Assembly: GCF_002192255.1 (NCBI RefSeq)
Contig: NZ_CP021768.1
Span: 3,986,001-4,050,000, forward strand
Source: Stenotrophomonas sp. WZN-1
Lineage (GTDB): Bacteria; Pseudomonadota; Gammaproteobacteria; Xanthomonadales; Xanthomonadaceae
Direction: 5' to 3'
DNA: 64,000 nt
Shown here one piece after another: positions 24,415 to 32,044 of this stretch (position 1 is its first letter; the number at the start of each line of letters is the position of its first letter). The translations under genes and the position numbers were made by a program. The notes beneath the pieces are model-generated. The model was not told the origin of the DNA. It made no database searches and saw nothing but the letters and a program-made list of their open reading frames with translations.

Positions 24415-25257
24415 ATGCCGACGCTCGATGTCCCCCGCTACCTGCAACGCCTGCAGCTGGATGCACCGCCACCGCTGACGCTGGCGGGCCTGACCCTGCT
24501 GCAGCAGCGCCACAACGCATTGCTGCCGTTCGAAACCCTCAGCTGCCTGCTGCGCGATGCGGTGCCGATCGACCTGGACAGCATCCAGCGCAAGCTGCTC
24601 GACGACCGCCGTGGCGGCTACTGCTTCGAACTCAACGGCGGCCTGCTGGCGCTGCTGCAGGCGCTGGGCTTCGATGCGCAGCCGTTGAGCGCGCGCGTGC
24701 TGCTGGCCGCCCAGGACGGCGAACTGACCGCACGGACCCACCTGCTGCTGCGCGTGCAGGTGGACGGCGACGACTGGCTGGTGGATGCCGGTTTCGGCAG
24801 CCTGACCCCGACCGTGCCGCTGCGGCTGCAGGATCCGCAGCCGCAGGCCACGCCTCACGAGCGCTTCCTGCTGCAGCGCCTGCCCGGCGAGGGGGATTTC
24901 GTGCTGTCCGCCGAGTCCGGCGACGGCTGGCGGGCGATGTATCGCTTCGACCTGCACACGCCGGCACCGATCGACAACGTGGTGGGCAACTGGTACGTGT
25001 GCACCCACCCCGATTCCAGCTTCCCCGGCCAGCTGCGCGCGTCACTGACCGGGCCGGACTGGCGACGCACCATCGGCAGCGGCAGCTACACCGAGTACCG
25101 CCCTGGCCAGGCACCGGACAAGCGCCTGCTGCATGATGCTGGCGACGTGCGCGAGGTATTGCAGCTGCGCTTCGGCATGCAGTTGCCGGACGACCCACGG
25201 CTGGATCCGGCGATCAACGACTGGCTGCAGCGCTCACGCGCCGCGACCCACGTCTAG
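24415..25257 (+). CDS. nat: Arylamine N-acetyltransferase (NAT)
   Basis: The 280-residue cytosolic enzyme transfers acetyl groups from acetyl-CoA to arylamines and hydrazines. Its Cys-His-Asp triad is visible: Cys in DDRRGGYCFELNGG, His in GELTARTHLLLRV, and Asp in WLVDAGFGSLTP. The early motif HNALLPFETLSCLL is also typical. Length is normal. The start MPTLDVPRYLQRL is preferred over an upstream in-frame start because the NAT fold begins there and the promoter lies just upstream. The TAG stop is part of the REP shared with the convergent VOC gene. Confidence 0.92.
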   Translation: MPTLDVPRYLQRLQLDAPPPLTLAGLTLLQQRHNALLPFETLSCLLRDAVPIDLDSIQRKLLDDRRGGYCFELNGGLLALLQALGFDAQPLSARVLLAAQDGELTARTHLLLRVQVDGDDWLVDAGFGSLTPTVPLRLQDPQPQATPHERFLLQRLPGEGDFVLSAESGDGWRAMYRFDLHTPAPIDNVVGNWYVCTHPDSSFPGQLRASLTGPDWRRTIGSGSYTEYRPGQAPDKRLLHDAGDVREVLQLRFGMQLPDDPRLDPAINDWLQRSRAATHV

Positions 25258-25280
25258 CGTCGAGCCATGCTCGGCGCTAC
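25255..25280. repeat. SMAG-type REP carrying two convergent stop codons
   Basis: TAGCGTCGAGC and GCTCGGCGCTA are 11-bp arms (one mismatch) around a short centre, followed by C. The first three bases (TAG) are the stop of the N-acetyltransferase gene. The CTA at 25277-25279 is the stop of the VOC gene on the other strand. Confidence 0.88.
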
Positions 25281-25648
25281 AGAACAGCGCGCGCCTGCAA
25301 TGCGATCCGGTTGCCTTCGCTGTCGCGGATCTCGGCCACGCGCCAGTCGCCGGCATCGGCCGGGCCGAAGCGCAGCTCGGCCCCGGCCTGCAGCGCACAC
25401 TCAAGGCTGGCATCCAGGTCATCGACACCGATATAGATGCGCGCGCCCTGTTCGGAGGGCCGGTAGTCCGCACCCTGCACCAGCGACATGCTGGCGCCGA
25501 CGGCCTCATCGGCAAACGGCAGATACGCCATCGTGCAGTCGTGCAGCAGGATCGGTTCGTCCACCGCCACCCGCAGCCATTGCTGGTAGAAGGTGATGGC
25601 CCGGGCCAGGTCGGTGACCGGTATCTCAACGTGCAGGATGGGGTTCAT
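25277..25648 (-). CDS. VOC (glyoxalase/bleomycin-resistance) family protein
   Basis: The 123-residue protein is one vicinal-oxygen-chelate unit of two beta-alpha-beta-beta-beta modules. It opens MNPILHVEIPVTDLARAITFYQQWL and has IYIGVDDLDASLECALQAGAEL in the second module and EIRDSEGNRIALQARA at the end. Metal-binding positions (His in LHVEIPV, Glu in VAEIRDSEGN) are present. VOC proteins include glyoxalases, dioxygenases and antibiotic-binding proteins; there is no context to choose. The start is set by the first VOC strand. The stop lies in the REP head. Confidence 0.82.
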   Translation of the reverse strand: MNPILHVEIPVTDLARAITFYQQWLRVAVDEPILLHDCTMAYLPFADEAVGASMSLVQGADYRPSEQGARIYIGVDDLDASLECALQAGAELRFGPADAGDWRVAEIRDSEGNRIALQARAVL

Positions 25649-25730
25649 GGCCGCAGGATAGCCGGATACTGACATTGCCTTGCAGGACGACACTGGCATG
25701 CTGGAGCACCCTTTCCCCACGGAGTCCTGC

Positions 25731-26447
25731 ATGTCCCTGGCCGATCATCGAAGTGCGCTGGCACCGCTGGGCGTCCTGCGCGTGGCCATCAACCTGGGCA
25801 ATCCGGTACTGGCGCAGGGTGACGCGCGCTCACCGCGCGGGCCGTCGCTGGAACTGGCCACGGCATTGGCGCAGCGCATGGGCGTGCAGGCACGCTTCAC
25901 CTGCCACGACGCCGCGGCCTCAGTGGTCGCTGCAGCCAACGAGGATGCCTGGGACCTGGCCTTCCTGGCCATCGATCCGGCGCGCGCCGACCGCATCGCC
26001 TTCAGTGCCCCCTATGTGGAGATCGAAGGCACCTACCTGGTGCGCGAGGACAGCCCTGCGCAGCAGGTGGCCGACCTGGACCGCGATGGCCTGCGCATCG
26101 CGGTCGGTCGTGGCGCGGCCTACGACCTGTTCCTCAGCCGCGAACTGCGCCACGCCAAGATCGAGCGGGCCGAGACGTCGTCGGCGGCGATCACCCTGTT
26201 CGAGCAGCAGCGCCTGGATGCCGCCGCCGGCGTGCGCCAACCGTTGGTGGCATGGGCACAGGCCCATCCCGGCCACCGCGTACTGGCCGACCGCTTCACC
26301 GCGATCCAGCAGGCGGTCGCGGCGCCGGCCTCGCGCCCGGCCGATGCATTGCAGGCGCTGTTCGAGGACGTGGAGGCGATCAAGGCAGGCTCGTTGCTGG
26401 GCGAAGCCTTTGCCCGTGCCGGGCAGGCGGTTACGTTGGTACGGTGA
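25731..26447 (+). CDS. Amino-acid-binding-protein-like (SBP_bac_3) protein without a signal peptide
   Basis: The 238-residue protein has the fold of periplasmic amino acid receptors. The first lobe is GVLRVAINLGNPVLAQ, with PSLELATALAQRMGVQARF and WDLAFLAIDPARADRIAFSAPYVEIEGTYLV. The hinge and second lobe are LRIAVGRGAAYDLFLSREL and ITLFEQQRLDAAAGVRQPLV. Most family members have a signal peptide, but here the ATG at 25731 (with CACGGAG upstream) leads straight into the domain, and the slightly longer in-frame start adds no hydrophobic segment. It may act in the cytoplasm as an enzyme or sensor rather than a transporter part. No permease genes are near. Confidence 0.72.
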   Translation: MSLADHRSALAPLGVLRVAINLGNPVLAQGDARSPRGPSLELATALAQRMGVQARFTCHDAAASVVAAANEDAWDLAFLAIDPARADRIAFSAPYVEIEGTYLVREDSPAQQVADLDRDGLRIAVGRGAAYDLFLSRELRHAKIERAETSSAAITLFEQQRLDAAAGVRQPLVAWAQAHPGHRVLADRFTAIQQAVAAPASRPADALQALFEDVEAIKAGSLLGEAFARAGQAVTLVR

Positions 26448-26463
26448 ATGCAGCGCACACGCA

Positions 26464-26485
26464 GTCGAGCATGGCTCGACGCTAC
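26464..26485 (-). repeat. SMAG-type REP
   Basis: GTCGAGC and GCTCGAC arms with an ATG centre end in GCTAC. The CTA is the stop codon of the LysR-type gene. It also lies just after the SBP-like gene on the other strand, so it separates two convergent transcripts. Confidence 0.8.
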
Positions 26486-27381
26486 GAATGCGCGTCTGCC
26501 ATGTGCCGCACGTGCTCGGCGGCCTGGGCGTGCAGCCAGTCGCGGAAGGCCAGGAAGCCGCGATGGTGGGCCGAGCGCTGCGGGTAGACCAGCCAATGTG
26601 GCCAGGCGGTTTTCAGTCGCAGGCTGGACAGCGCGACCAGTTGGCCGGAATCCAGCAGCAGGCGCGCCCGCGTCACCCGTCCCAGCGCCACGCCTACCCC
26701 GTCCAGCGCCGCGCGGTGATGCGCCTCCGAATCATCCAGCACCGCCACGAAGCGTGGCGGCGGGTTCTGCCCGCTCAGCGCGAACCAGGCGCCCCACGCG
26801 CCGTCGGGATCACCCAACAGCGGCCACTGGTTCAGCGGCACGCGGCCGATCCCTCCCATGCGTTCGATCAGTGCCGGGCTGGCCATCGGCAGCAGCCACT
26901 CGTCGAACAGCGGCTCCACCACCAGGCCCGGCCACTGCCCGCTGCCCAGCCGCAGCGCGGCGTCGAACTGGCGCTGCCGCTCGAAATCAATCAGGCGCTC
27001 ACTCGACTGCAGGTTGATCTCGATCTGCGGGTACTCGGCCACGAAGTGCCCCAGCCGCGGCACCAGCCACGCCGACGCCATCGACGGTACCGCGCTGATC
27101 GTCAGCACGTGCTCGGCGCGTGCGGCATAGGGCTGGAAGGCCTCGTTGATCGCATCCAGATGCGGGCCGACCTGGTCGAGCAGGCGCTGCCCTTCCGGGG
27201 TGAGGGTGACGCCACGCGGCTGGCGGACCAGCAGCGGCTGCCCCAGCCGCTCTTCCAGCTGGCGCATCTGATGGCTGAGCGCACTGACGGTCAGGTTCAT
27301 CGACGCCGCTGCGCGTGACAGGTTGCCGAGCCGGGCGGCAGCCACGAAACCCTGCAGGGCATGAAGGGGCGGACGGGACAT
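26482..27381 (-). CDS. LysR family transcriptional regulator (GcvA-like)
   Basis: The 299-residue regulator starts MSRPPLHALQGFVAAARLGNLSRAAASMNLTVSALSHQMRQLEERLG, the GcvA-like variant of the LysR helix-turn-helix, then VRQPRGVTLTPEGQRLL. The effector domain (ISAVPSMASAWLVPRLGHFVAEYPQIEI to the C-terminus) resembles the GcvA/AmpR group. LysR proteins usually act on the divergent neighbour, which here is a 47-codon gene at 27480. The longer in-frame start upstream is unlikely. The stop codon is inside a REP. Confidence 0.88.
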   Translation of the reverse strand: MSRPPLHALQGFVAAARLGNLSRAAASMNLTVSALSHQMRQLEERLGQPLLVRQPRGVTLTPEGQRLLDQVGPHLDAINEAFQPYAARAEHVLTISAVPSMASAWLVPRLGHFVAEYPQIEINLQSSERLIDFERQRQFDAALRLGSGQWPGLVVEPLFDEWLLPMASPALIERMGGIGRVPLNQWPLLGDPDGAWGAWFALSGQNPPPRFVAVLDDSEAHHRAALDGVGVALGRVTRARLLLDSGQLVALSSLRLKTAWPHWLVYPQRSAHHRGFLAFRDWLHAQAAEHVRHMADAHS

Positions 27382-27479
27382 CAGGCTTGAATTCCTCTCA
27401 AGGCATGCTTGCGGAAATGTCGCTTTTTGCCCGTCCATGCTGCCCGTATCGTGCAATCCACTCAAGTGGAGGCACGCTC

Positions 27480-27623
27480 ATGAACATCTACGGCAGCCTG
27501 TTGTTCCTGCACGGCCACGTGGCCAGCGTCGAGTTGGCACGTCAGCTGGCCAGTCCGTCCACACCTGCCCCGCAGTGCGCGCGGCAACCGGCTGCGCCGG
27601 TTCAGCCGCCGCGAGCCCGTTGA
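27480..27623 (+). CDS. Small 47-residue protein divergent from the LysR gene
   Basis: I do not recognise this protein. Its first 25 residues (MNIYGSLLFLHGHVASVELA) are moderately hydrophobic, and the C-terminal half is rich in Pro, Ala and Arg. GTGGAGG lies 7-13 bases before the ATG, a good ribosome site. Its position directly across the 98-base intergenic region from a LysR regulator is the classic place for a target gene. It could also be a chance ORF. Confidence 0.45.
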   Translation: MNIYGSLLFLHGHVASVELARQLASPSTPAPQCARQPAAPVQPPRAR

Positions 27624-27630
27624 GCGCTCC

Positions 27631-28197
27631 TCAGCCTGCATACCAGCGCTGGACGTGTTCAGGCAGCCACGGCATCGGATCGATTTCCAAAGCCCGACAA
27701 CCGTCGAGGGTGTCACGCAGCACGCCCTCGCCGGGGCCGCCGGGCATCCGCAGGCCTTCCTCTTCCGGAAGCTGCACCGCAGCCCAGTCGTGCAGCCGGT
27801 CCATGCGCAGGCGCAGGGCGGCCCGCAGCCACGCCTTCAGTGGATAACAGCGATAGCCTTGTTCGCCCAACGCGGCAATCGCAAGCGACAAGGCCTGGTT
27901 GGCACCACGTACCCATTCGGTGCGACCTCCAGCCTTGTCCGGGATCGTCATCGGCGCCGGTGCGCGGTGCGCCTTGAACGGCGAGCGCAGCTGCAGCTCA
28001 AGATCCCGCGCATCGCGCTCGCTTTCCGCTTCCACCAGTGCACCGGCGTCCAGGTCGAAGAACTCGAACCAACGCCGGTGCAATGCGCTGATGCGTCCGA
28101 GCGGATCACGCGAAAAACCGATCTTCGCGTAGTCTTCCCACGCACAGGGGAAGATGTAGGCGAAGACACGACCATCGATGCGGATATCCGACTGCAT
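27631..28197 (-). CDS. GIY-YIG nuclease family protein (T5orf172-like)
   Basis: The 188-residue protein has a T5orf172-like version of the GIY-YIG fold near its start: VFAYIFPCAWEDYAKIGFSRDPLGRISALHRRW, where YIF and KIGFS take the places of GIY and YIG and the Arg is conserved. A Glu follows in ALVEAESERDARDLELQLRSPF. The C-terminal half (LSLAIAALGEQGYRCYPLKAWL...) is unassigned. Such domains occur in phage-related and bacterial proteins of unknown substrate. The ATG at 28197 is preferred to an in-frame TTG seven codons upstream. Confidence 0.68.
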   Translation of the reverse strand: MQSDIRIDGRVFAYIFPCAWEDYAKIGFSRDPLGRISALHRRWFEFFDLDAGALVEAESERDARDLELQLRSPFKAHRAPAPMTIPDKAGGRTEWVRGANQALSLAIAALGEQGYRCYPLKAWLRAALRLRMDRLHDWAAVQLPEEEGLRMPGGPGEGVLRDTLDGCRALEIDPMPWLPEHVQRWYAG

Positions 28198-28239
28198 GTG
28201 CGCAGGCTGCCTCGACAACAGCCCGCGTGCAACCGGGCG

Positions 28240-29793
28240 TTACCGTGGACGCTGCAGCGCCTCCTGCACCGCCGCAGCCACGTCGGTGTTGTCGATGTAG
28301 CTGCCGTCATTCCAGCGCACGTGCTGGCGGTAGCCGGCATCGACACCCCGCACGCGCTTGCCAAGCAGCTCCGCACCTGCGCCCTTGGCCCACAGCGGCA
28401 CCAGCGCATTGGAGTGGTTGCCGGTGGGCCGGAAGCTCATCCCCGGCAGGCGTCCGCGGCCGTTGTTGCGTACCGGCTCGAAGGCAACGTTCTGTGCATC
28501 CGGGCCCATCGGCATGCTGTTGTCGTGGTCGGTGGTGACGATCAGCAGGTTGCGCTCCCAACCACCGTTGCGCTCGATCCATTCAACCACAGCCGCCACT
28601 GCGTCGTTGAATTCCACGGTTTCCTCGATCAGGCGGCCGTACTGCGGCTGGTCGCTGCACTGGCCGTAGTGCCATTCGGTGCCGCAGGCGCTGGTATGCG
28701 CGGCCCAATCAGTGGCGCCGCCTTCCACCATCAGGAACAGGCCCTTGGCCGAGCGCTGCTGCAGGAACCGCAGCGCGCCACGCGTCATGGTCGCAAGATC
28801 GGGCACGCTGTCGATCTTCCTTACCCCGGAAGGCGTGGCCGCATCCTTGCCCAGCACCTGCAGCTGGCGCGCCTGCTGGAGCGTATTGGCCACGCGCGGT
28901 ACACCGATCAGCGGCCGGTCGGCCGGCAACCGCCCCTGCGCCAGTGCAGTGAACGCTTCCTTGCTGCGGATCAGGCGCCACGGTCCCGTCGGATTGCCGG
29001 CAATGGTGCTGCCCGCTTCCAGCTGCTGCCAGTCCTGCTGCGATACCCATTCCCACGGGTTCGCGCAGCCCTCGGCCTTCGACGCTCCGGCACCCTCATC
29101 ACAGGCGCGACCATCAACGCTGTAGCCGGGACCGCCGGTGCCCATCACCAGGTCCATGTGGCCCTGCGCCAGCATCTGGTGCGCAATGGCGTGATAGTTG
29201 TTGCGCGACTCGTTCTGCGCCGCGAACGCCGCCGGCGTGGCGTGCGCGAACGGCACTGAGGTCACCACACCGGTCGCCATGCCCAGCCGCTTGGCGCGCA
29301 GCGTATTGAACTCGACCGGATTGCCATCGTTGTTGTAATTGATGGCGTTGTTGTAGGTCTTGATGCCCGAGGACAACGCTGTGCCCGCTGCGGCGCTGTC
29401 GGTCGCGACCGCCGCCAGGTACTGGTAGCCGACGAACGGCAGGTCCTGCGCCGGTACCGGTTCGCTGTCCCAGGCCTTGCCCGCGTCGTAGCCCAGGGTC
29501 TGTGCGTTGTCGCGGGTCGGCCGGCTGCTGGCGTTCAACGGGAAGGTGCTGACCGCCAGGCGCTGCGGGAAATCCGCATATGGCGCGCCTTCGCGGCTGC
29601 CGTATTGCCAGTAGGCGGCGGCGTCCCAGGTGCCCCAGCCGGCACCGTCGTTGATCATCACGATCACGTTGTGCGGGCGCGCTTCGCGGGAAGCAACGGC
29701 CTCGGCGCGCAGGTTGGGCTGGCAGCCACCCAACGCGGCCAGCGCAAGCAGCAGCGAGGAAGGGAGCCATCGGCGTGGCATGCGTGCGGTCAT
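28240..29793 (-). CDS. Alkaline phosphatase (PhoA family), probable lipoprotein
   Basis: The 517-residue phosphomonoesterase hydrolyses phosphate esters outside the cytoplasm. Metal sites are seen in NVIVMINDGAGWGTWDAA, ATDSAAAGTALSSGIKTYNN (with the Ser nucleophile), FLMVEGGATDWAAHTSACG, LLIVTTDHDNSMPMG and the HSNALVPLWAKG His. The N-terminus has a signal peptide ending in LAALGGCQPN, a lipobox, so the enzyme is probably lipid-anchored. It is divergent from a DD-carboxypeptidase gene, and the 118-base region between them contains a 17-bp dyad. I see no clear Pho box. Confidence 0.9.
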   Translation of the reverse strand: MTARMPRRWLPSSLLLALAALGGCQPNLRAEAVASREARPHNVIVMINDGAGWGTWDAAAYWQYGSREGAPYADFPQRLAVSTFPLNASSRPTRDNAQTLGYDAGKAWDSEPVPAQDLPFVGYQYLAAVATDSAAAGTALSSGIKTYNNAINYNNDGNPVEFNTLRAKRLGMATGVVTSVPFAHATPAAFAAQNESRNNYHAIAHQMLAQGHMDLVMGTGGPGYSVDGRACDEGAGASKAEGCANPWEWVSQQDWQQLEAGSTIAGNPTGPWRLIRSKEAFTALAQGRLPADRPLIGVPRVANTLQQARQLQVLGKDAATPSGVRKIDSVPDLATMTRGALRFLQQRSAKGLFLMVEGGATDWAAHTSACGTEWHYGQCSDQPQYGRLIEETVEFNDAVAAVVEWIERNGGWERNLLIVTTDHDNSMPMGPDAQNVAFEPVRNNGRGRLPGMSFRPTGNHSNALVPLWAKGAGAELLGKRVRGVDAGYRQHVRWNDGSYIDNTDVAAAVQEALQRPR

Positions 29794-29828
29794 CGGAGAT
29801 CCCGTCGGGCCAACAGCGGCCCACAATT

Positions 29829-29845
29829 ACGATACGTTATATCGT
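29829..29845. promoter_or_regulatory. Candidate operator between the phosphatase and carboxypeptidase genes
   Basis: ACGATA and TATCGT are perfect 6-bp arms with a 5-base spacer. The dyad is AT-rich in a GC-rich background and lies where both divergent promoters must be. The regulator is unknown. Confidence 0.45.
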
Positions 29846-29911
29846 TTCAATATTGCAGCTTCATGCAGCCGCTGCGGGCTATCCTGCAGGCCCTCATCCA
29901 TCGCCGCATCC

Positions 29912-30706
29912 ATGCCGTCTCCTGCTCCTGCGCGCGCGCCGCTGTCCTCCATCACCATCGAAGCCAGCACCTTCGCGGTGATCCACCAGCACAACGCGGG
30001 CATCGCGCGGCAACCGGCCTCGCTGACCAAGCTGATGACCGCCTACGCCGCTTACGAATGTGTCGAAGAGAACGGAAGGGCGTGGGACGAAGCGGTCATC
30101 ATCGCCGCCGAGGATGTGCATGCGGTGGCCGGCGATGAAACGCGCATGGGCCTGCTGCCCGGCGAAAGGGTCAGCCTGGCACGCCTGCTGGAAGGGTTGA
30201 TGATCGTCTCCGGCAATGATGCGGCGCTGGCCATCGCGCGCCATCTGGACGGATCACAGCCTGCGTTCCTGGACCGCATGAACCGGCACGCGCACCAGCT
30301 TGGCCTGCGCAGCACGTGGTTCGCCAGCGTGTCCGGCATCACCACCCCGCACCATGCCTCCAGCGCGCGCGACATGGCGGTACTCGCCGCCTGCCTGCTG
30401 AACGACCATCCGCAGATCCTGGCGATCACCGCACAGCGCGCGTTCGCGCATGGCAGCTTCAGCCGCAGCAACCAGAACGCCCTGCTTGGCGAAAACGGCG
30501 TGGATGGATTGAAGACCGGCTACACCCAGGCAGCAGGCTTCTGCCTGGCCGCCACCGCATGCCGGTCAGTGCCCGGGCGTGATCAGCCGGTACGCCTGAT
30601 CACCGTGGTCCTGGGTTCTGGAAGCCGCGACGCACGCGATGCCCTTGTGCGCGAGCGTCTGGCCGCCGGGTTCGCGGCGCTGGCCGGCAACACCGCCGAC
30701 GCCTGA
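29912..30706 (+). CDS. D-alanyl-D-alanine carboxypeptidase-like protein (family S11), no signal peptide seen
   Basis: The 264-residue protein contains all three penicillin-binding motifs of low-molecular-weight DD-carboxypeptidases. SxxK is in ARQPASLTKLMTAYAAYE, SxN is in LMIVSGNDAALAIA, and KTG is in VDGLKTGYTQAAGFC. The enzyme trims the terminal D-Ala from peptidoglycan stems. It is shorter than PBP5-type enzymes (about 400 residues) and lacks their C-terminal domain and anchor. The in-frame sequence upstream of MPSPAPARAPLSS has no hydrophobic signal segment, which is odd for a periplasmic enzyme; a different start, leaderless export or a lost N-terminus are possible. Confidence 0.78.
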   Translation: MPSPAPARAPLSSITIEASTFAVIHQHNAGIARQPASLTKLMTAYAAYECVEENGRAWDEAVIIAAEDVHAVAGDETRMGLLPGERVSLARLLEGLMIVSGNDAALAIARHLDGSQPAFLDRMNRHAHQLGLRSTWFASVSGITTPHHASSARDMAVLAACLLNDHPQILAITAQRAFAHGSFSRSNQNALLGENGVDGLKTGYTQAAGFCLAATACRSVPGRDQPVRLITVVLGSGSRDARDALVRERLAAGFAALAGNTADA

Positions 30707-30711
30707 GCGGC

Positions 30712-31305
30712 TCAGCGCCGCTTGACCGTCGCCACGATCAAGCACTGCAGCTCGGCCTCGGCGTCGGCCTTGTCCAGCGCGCCCGCCGCCACGGCTTCGG
30801 ACAGGGCTTCGGCCGCACCGAGAATCGCCCAGCGCCCGGCCAGTGGCACCGTGCCATCGGCCGCAAACGGGCCCAGCCAGGTGTCGCAGTTGTCGATGAA
30901 ATCCTGCTGGTAGCGCCGCCTCACCTCGCGCAGTTCGGGTGCACCGACCAGCGCGGCAAGGATGCCCTGCACTTCACTGCCCTGGCTGAGGATGCAGTCG
31001 ATGTAGCCGGAGGCGATGGCCGCCGCACGATCGGCCAGCTGCGCCCTGGCGCGACCGATGCGCTCGTTGAAGACCAGCGTCTGGCGGCCGTCGTAGTCAT
31101 CGTAAAGCGCGGCCAGCAGCCCATTGCGGGTCACGAAGTGATCGTAGGCCACCGGCTTGGTCACACCCGCAGCCTCGGCCAGCCGCCCCAGCGTCAGCGC
31201 ATCGGTACCTTCGTCGCCGACCAGCGCCCAGGCCACGTCCAGCAACTGGCGGGCGCGTTGCTCGCGGGTCAATCGGCGGCGCGTGGGTGCGGCGTTGGCA
31301 GGCAT
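30712..31305 (-). CDS. TetR family transcriptional regulator
   Basis: The 197-residue repressor has an N-terminal TetR DNA-binding domain: REQRARQLLDVAWALVGDEGTDALTLGRLAEAAGVTKPVAYDHFVTRNGLLAALYDDY. The ligand domain is all-helical. It begins 16 bases after the stop of the quinone-reductase gene, so it is the second gene of that operon and very probably binds the 25-bp dyad upstream of it. The start MPANAAPT is chosen because it is the closest ATG to the domain. Confidence 0.88.
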   Translation of the reverse strand: MPANAAPTRRRLTREQRARQLLDVAWALVGDEGTDALTLGRLAEAAGVTKPVAYDHFVTRNGLLAALYDDYDGRQTLVFNERIGRARAQLADRAAAIASGYIDCILSQGSEVQGILAALVGAPELREVRRRYQQDFIDNCDTWLGPFAADGTVPLAGRWAILGAAEALSEAVAAGALDKADAEAELQCLIVATVKRR

Positions 31306-31321
31306 CGGTGGAGCACGTCGG

Positions 31322-31918
31322 TCAGCGCATCGGAGTACCGATTTTACGGCCGATCGCCAGCGCGGTCTGCAGATGCGCTTCGGCTGCACCGGAATCGGCG
31401 TCCAGCAGCAGGTCGGACGACAGCACGCGTGCGCCGCAGTAGTCGAAGATGCCCATGTCGATCTGGGTCTTCATCGCCGCACCGTAGCCGCGCCGTTCGA
31501 TCATGTCCGCGCCGGCCCCGCCGACGCCGACCAGGTGCACGCGCAACCACTGCAGCTTTTTCTGCACCTTGCCATCGGCACCGTCCTGGTAGGCCCAGCC
31601 CTGGGTGAACACTCGATCGATCCATCCCTTCAGCAGCGCGGGGAACGACCACCAGTACAGCGGGTAGACCAGTACCAGCGTATCGGCAACCTCCAGCCGC
31701 GCCTGCTCTGCGGCGACATCGGCCGGCGTTGCGCCGGTGCCACGGAACAGCGCCTGGTCCTGCATGTTGAAGCGCGGATCGAAGCCTTCGGCCACCAGAT
31801 CGGCGTGGGTCACGCGGTTGGCGGCATCCGACGCGGTGATGGCTTGGCCGATGCGCCTGGCGATGGCATGGGTCAACGCGCCGGATTCAGGATGGGCGGT
31901 AACGATGAGGGTGTGCAT
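31322..31918 (-). CDS. NAD(P)H:quinone oxidoreductase / flavodoxin-fold reductase
   Basis: The 198-residue FMN enzyme reduces quinones or electrophiles by two electrons. It has the flavodoxin-like motifs MHTLIVTAHPESGALTHAIA (FMN phosphate site), ADTLVLVYPLYWWSFPALLKGWIDRVFTQGWAY (signature of the KefF/NQO1/YwrO group), and HLVGVGGAGADMIERRGYG. It is the first gene of a two-gene unit with a TetR regulator. A dyad that overlaps the likely -10 (TACTAT at 31948-31953) suggests induction by an electrophile or quinone. Confidence 0.87.
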   Translation of the reverse strand: MHTLIVTAHPESGALTHAIARRIGQAITASDAANRVTHADLVAEGFDPRFNMQDQALFRGTGATPADVAAEQARLEVADTLVLVYPLYWWSFPALLKGWIDRVFTQGWAYQDGADGKVQKKLQWLRVHLVGVGGAGADMIERRGYGAAMKTQIDMGIFDYCGARVLSSDLLLDADSGAAEAHLQTALAIGRKIGTPMR

Positions 31919-31935
31919 GGGGGAGTTCCGGAATT

Positions 31936-31960
31936 CACTAACTACTAATAGTAAGTAGTG
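31936..31960. promoter_or_regulatory. TetR-type operator upstream of the quinone reductase
   Basis: CACTAACTACT, a 3-base centre, and AGTAAGTAGTG form a 25-bp dyad with 9 of 11 positions matched. It ends 17 bases before the reductase ATG and covers its putative -10. It also lies upstream of the divergent gene at 32045. Confidence 0.7.
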
Positions 31961-32044
31961 ACGCCGGGGATACCAGCACCATGCGTGGGATGCTGTTTCC
32001 GCATCCACCGTATAGTGCGGCGGTTCCCGCTGAGGTACCCGACG

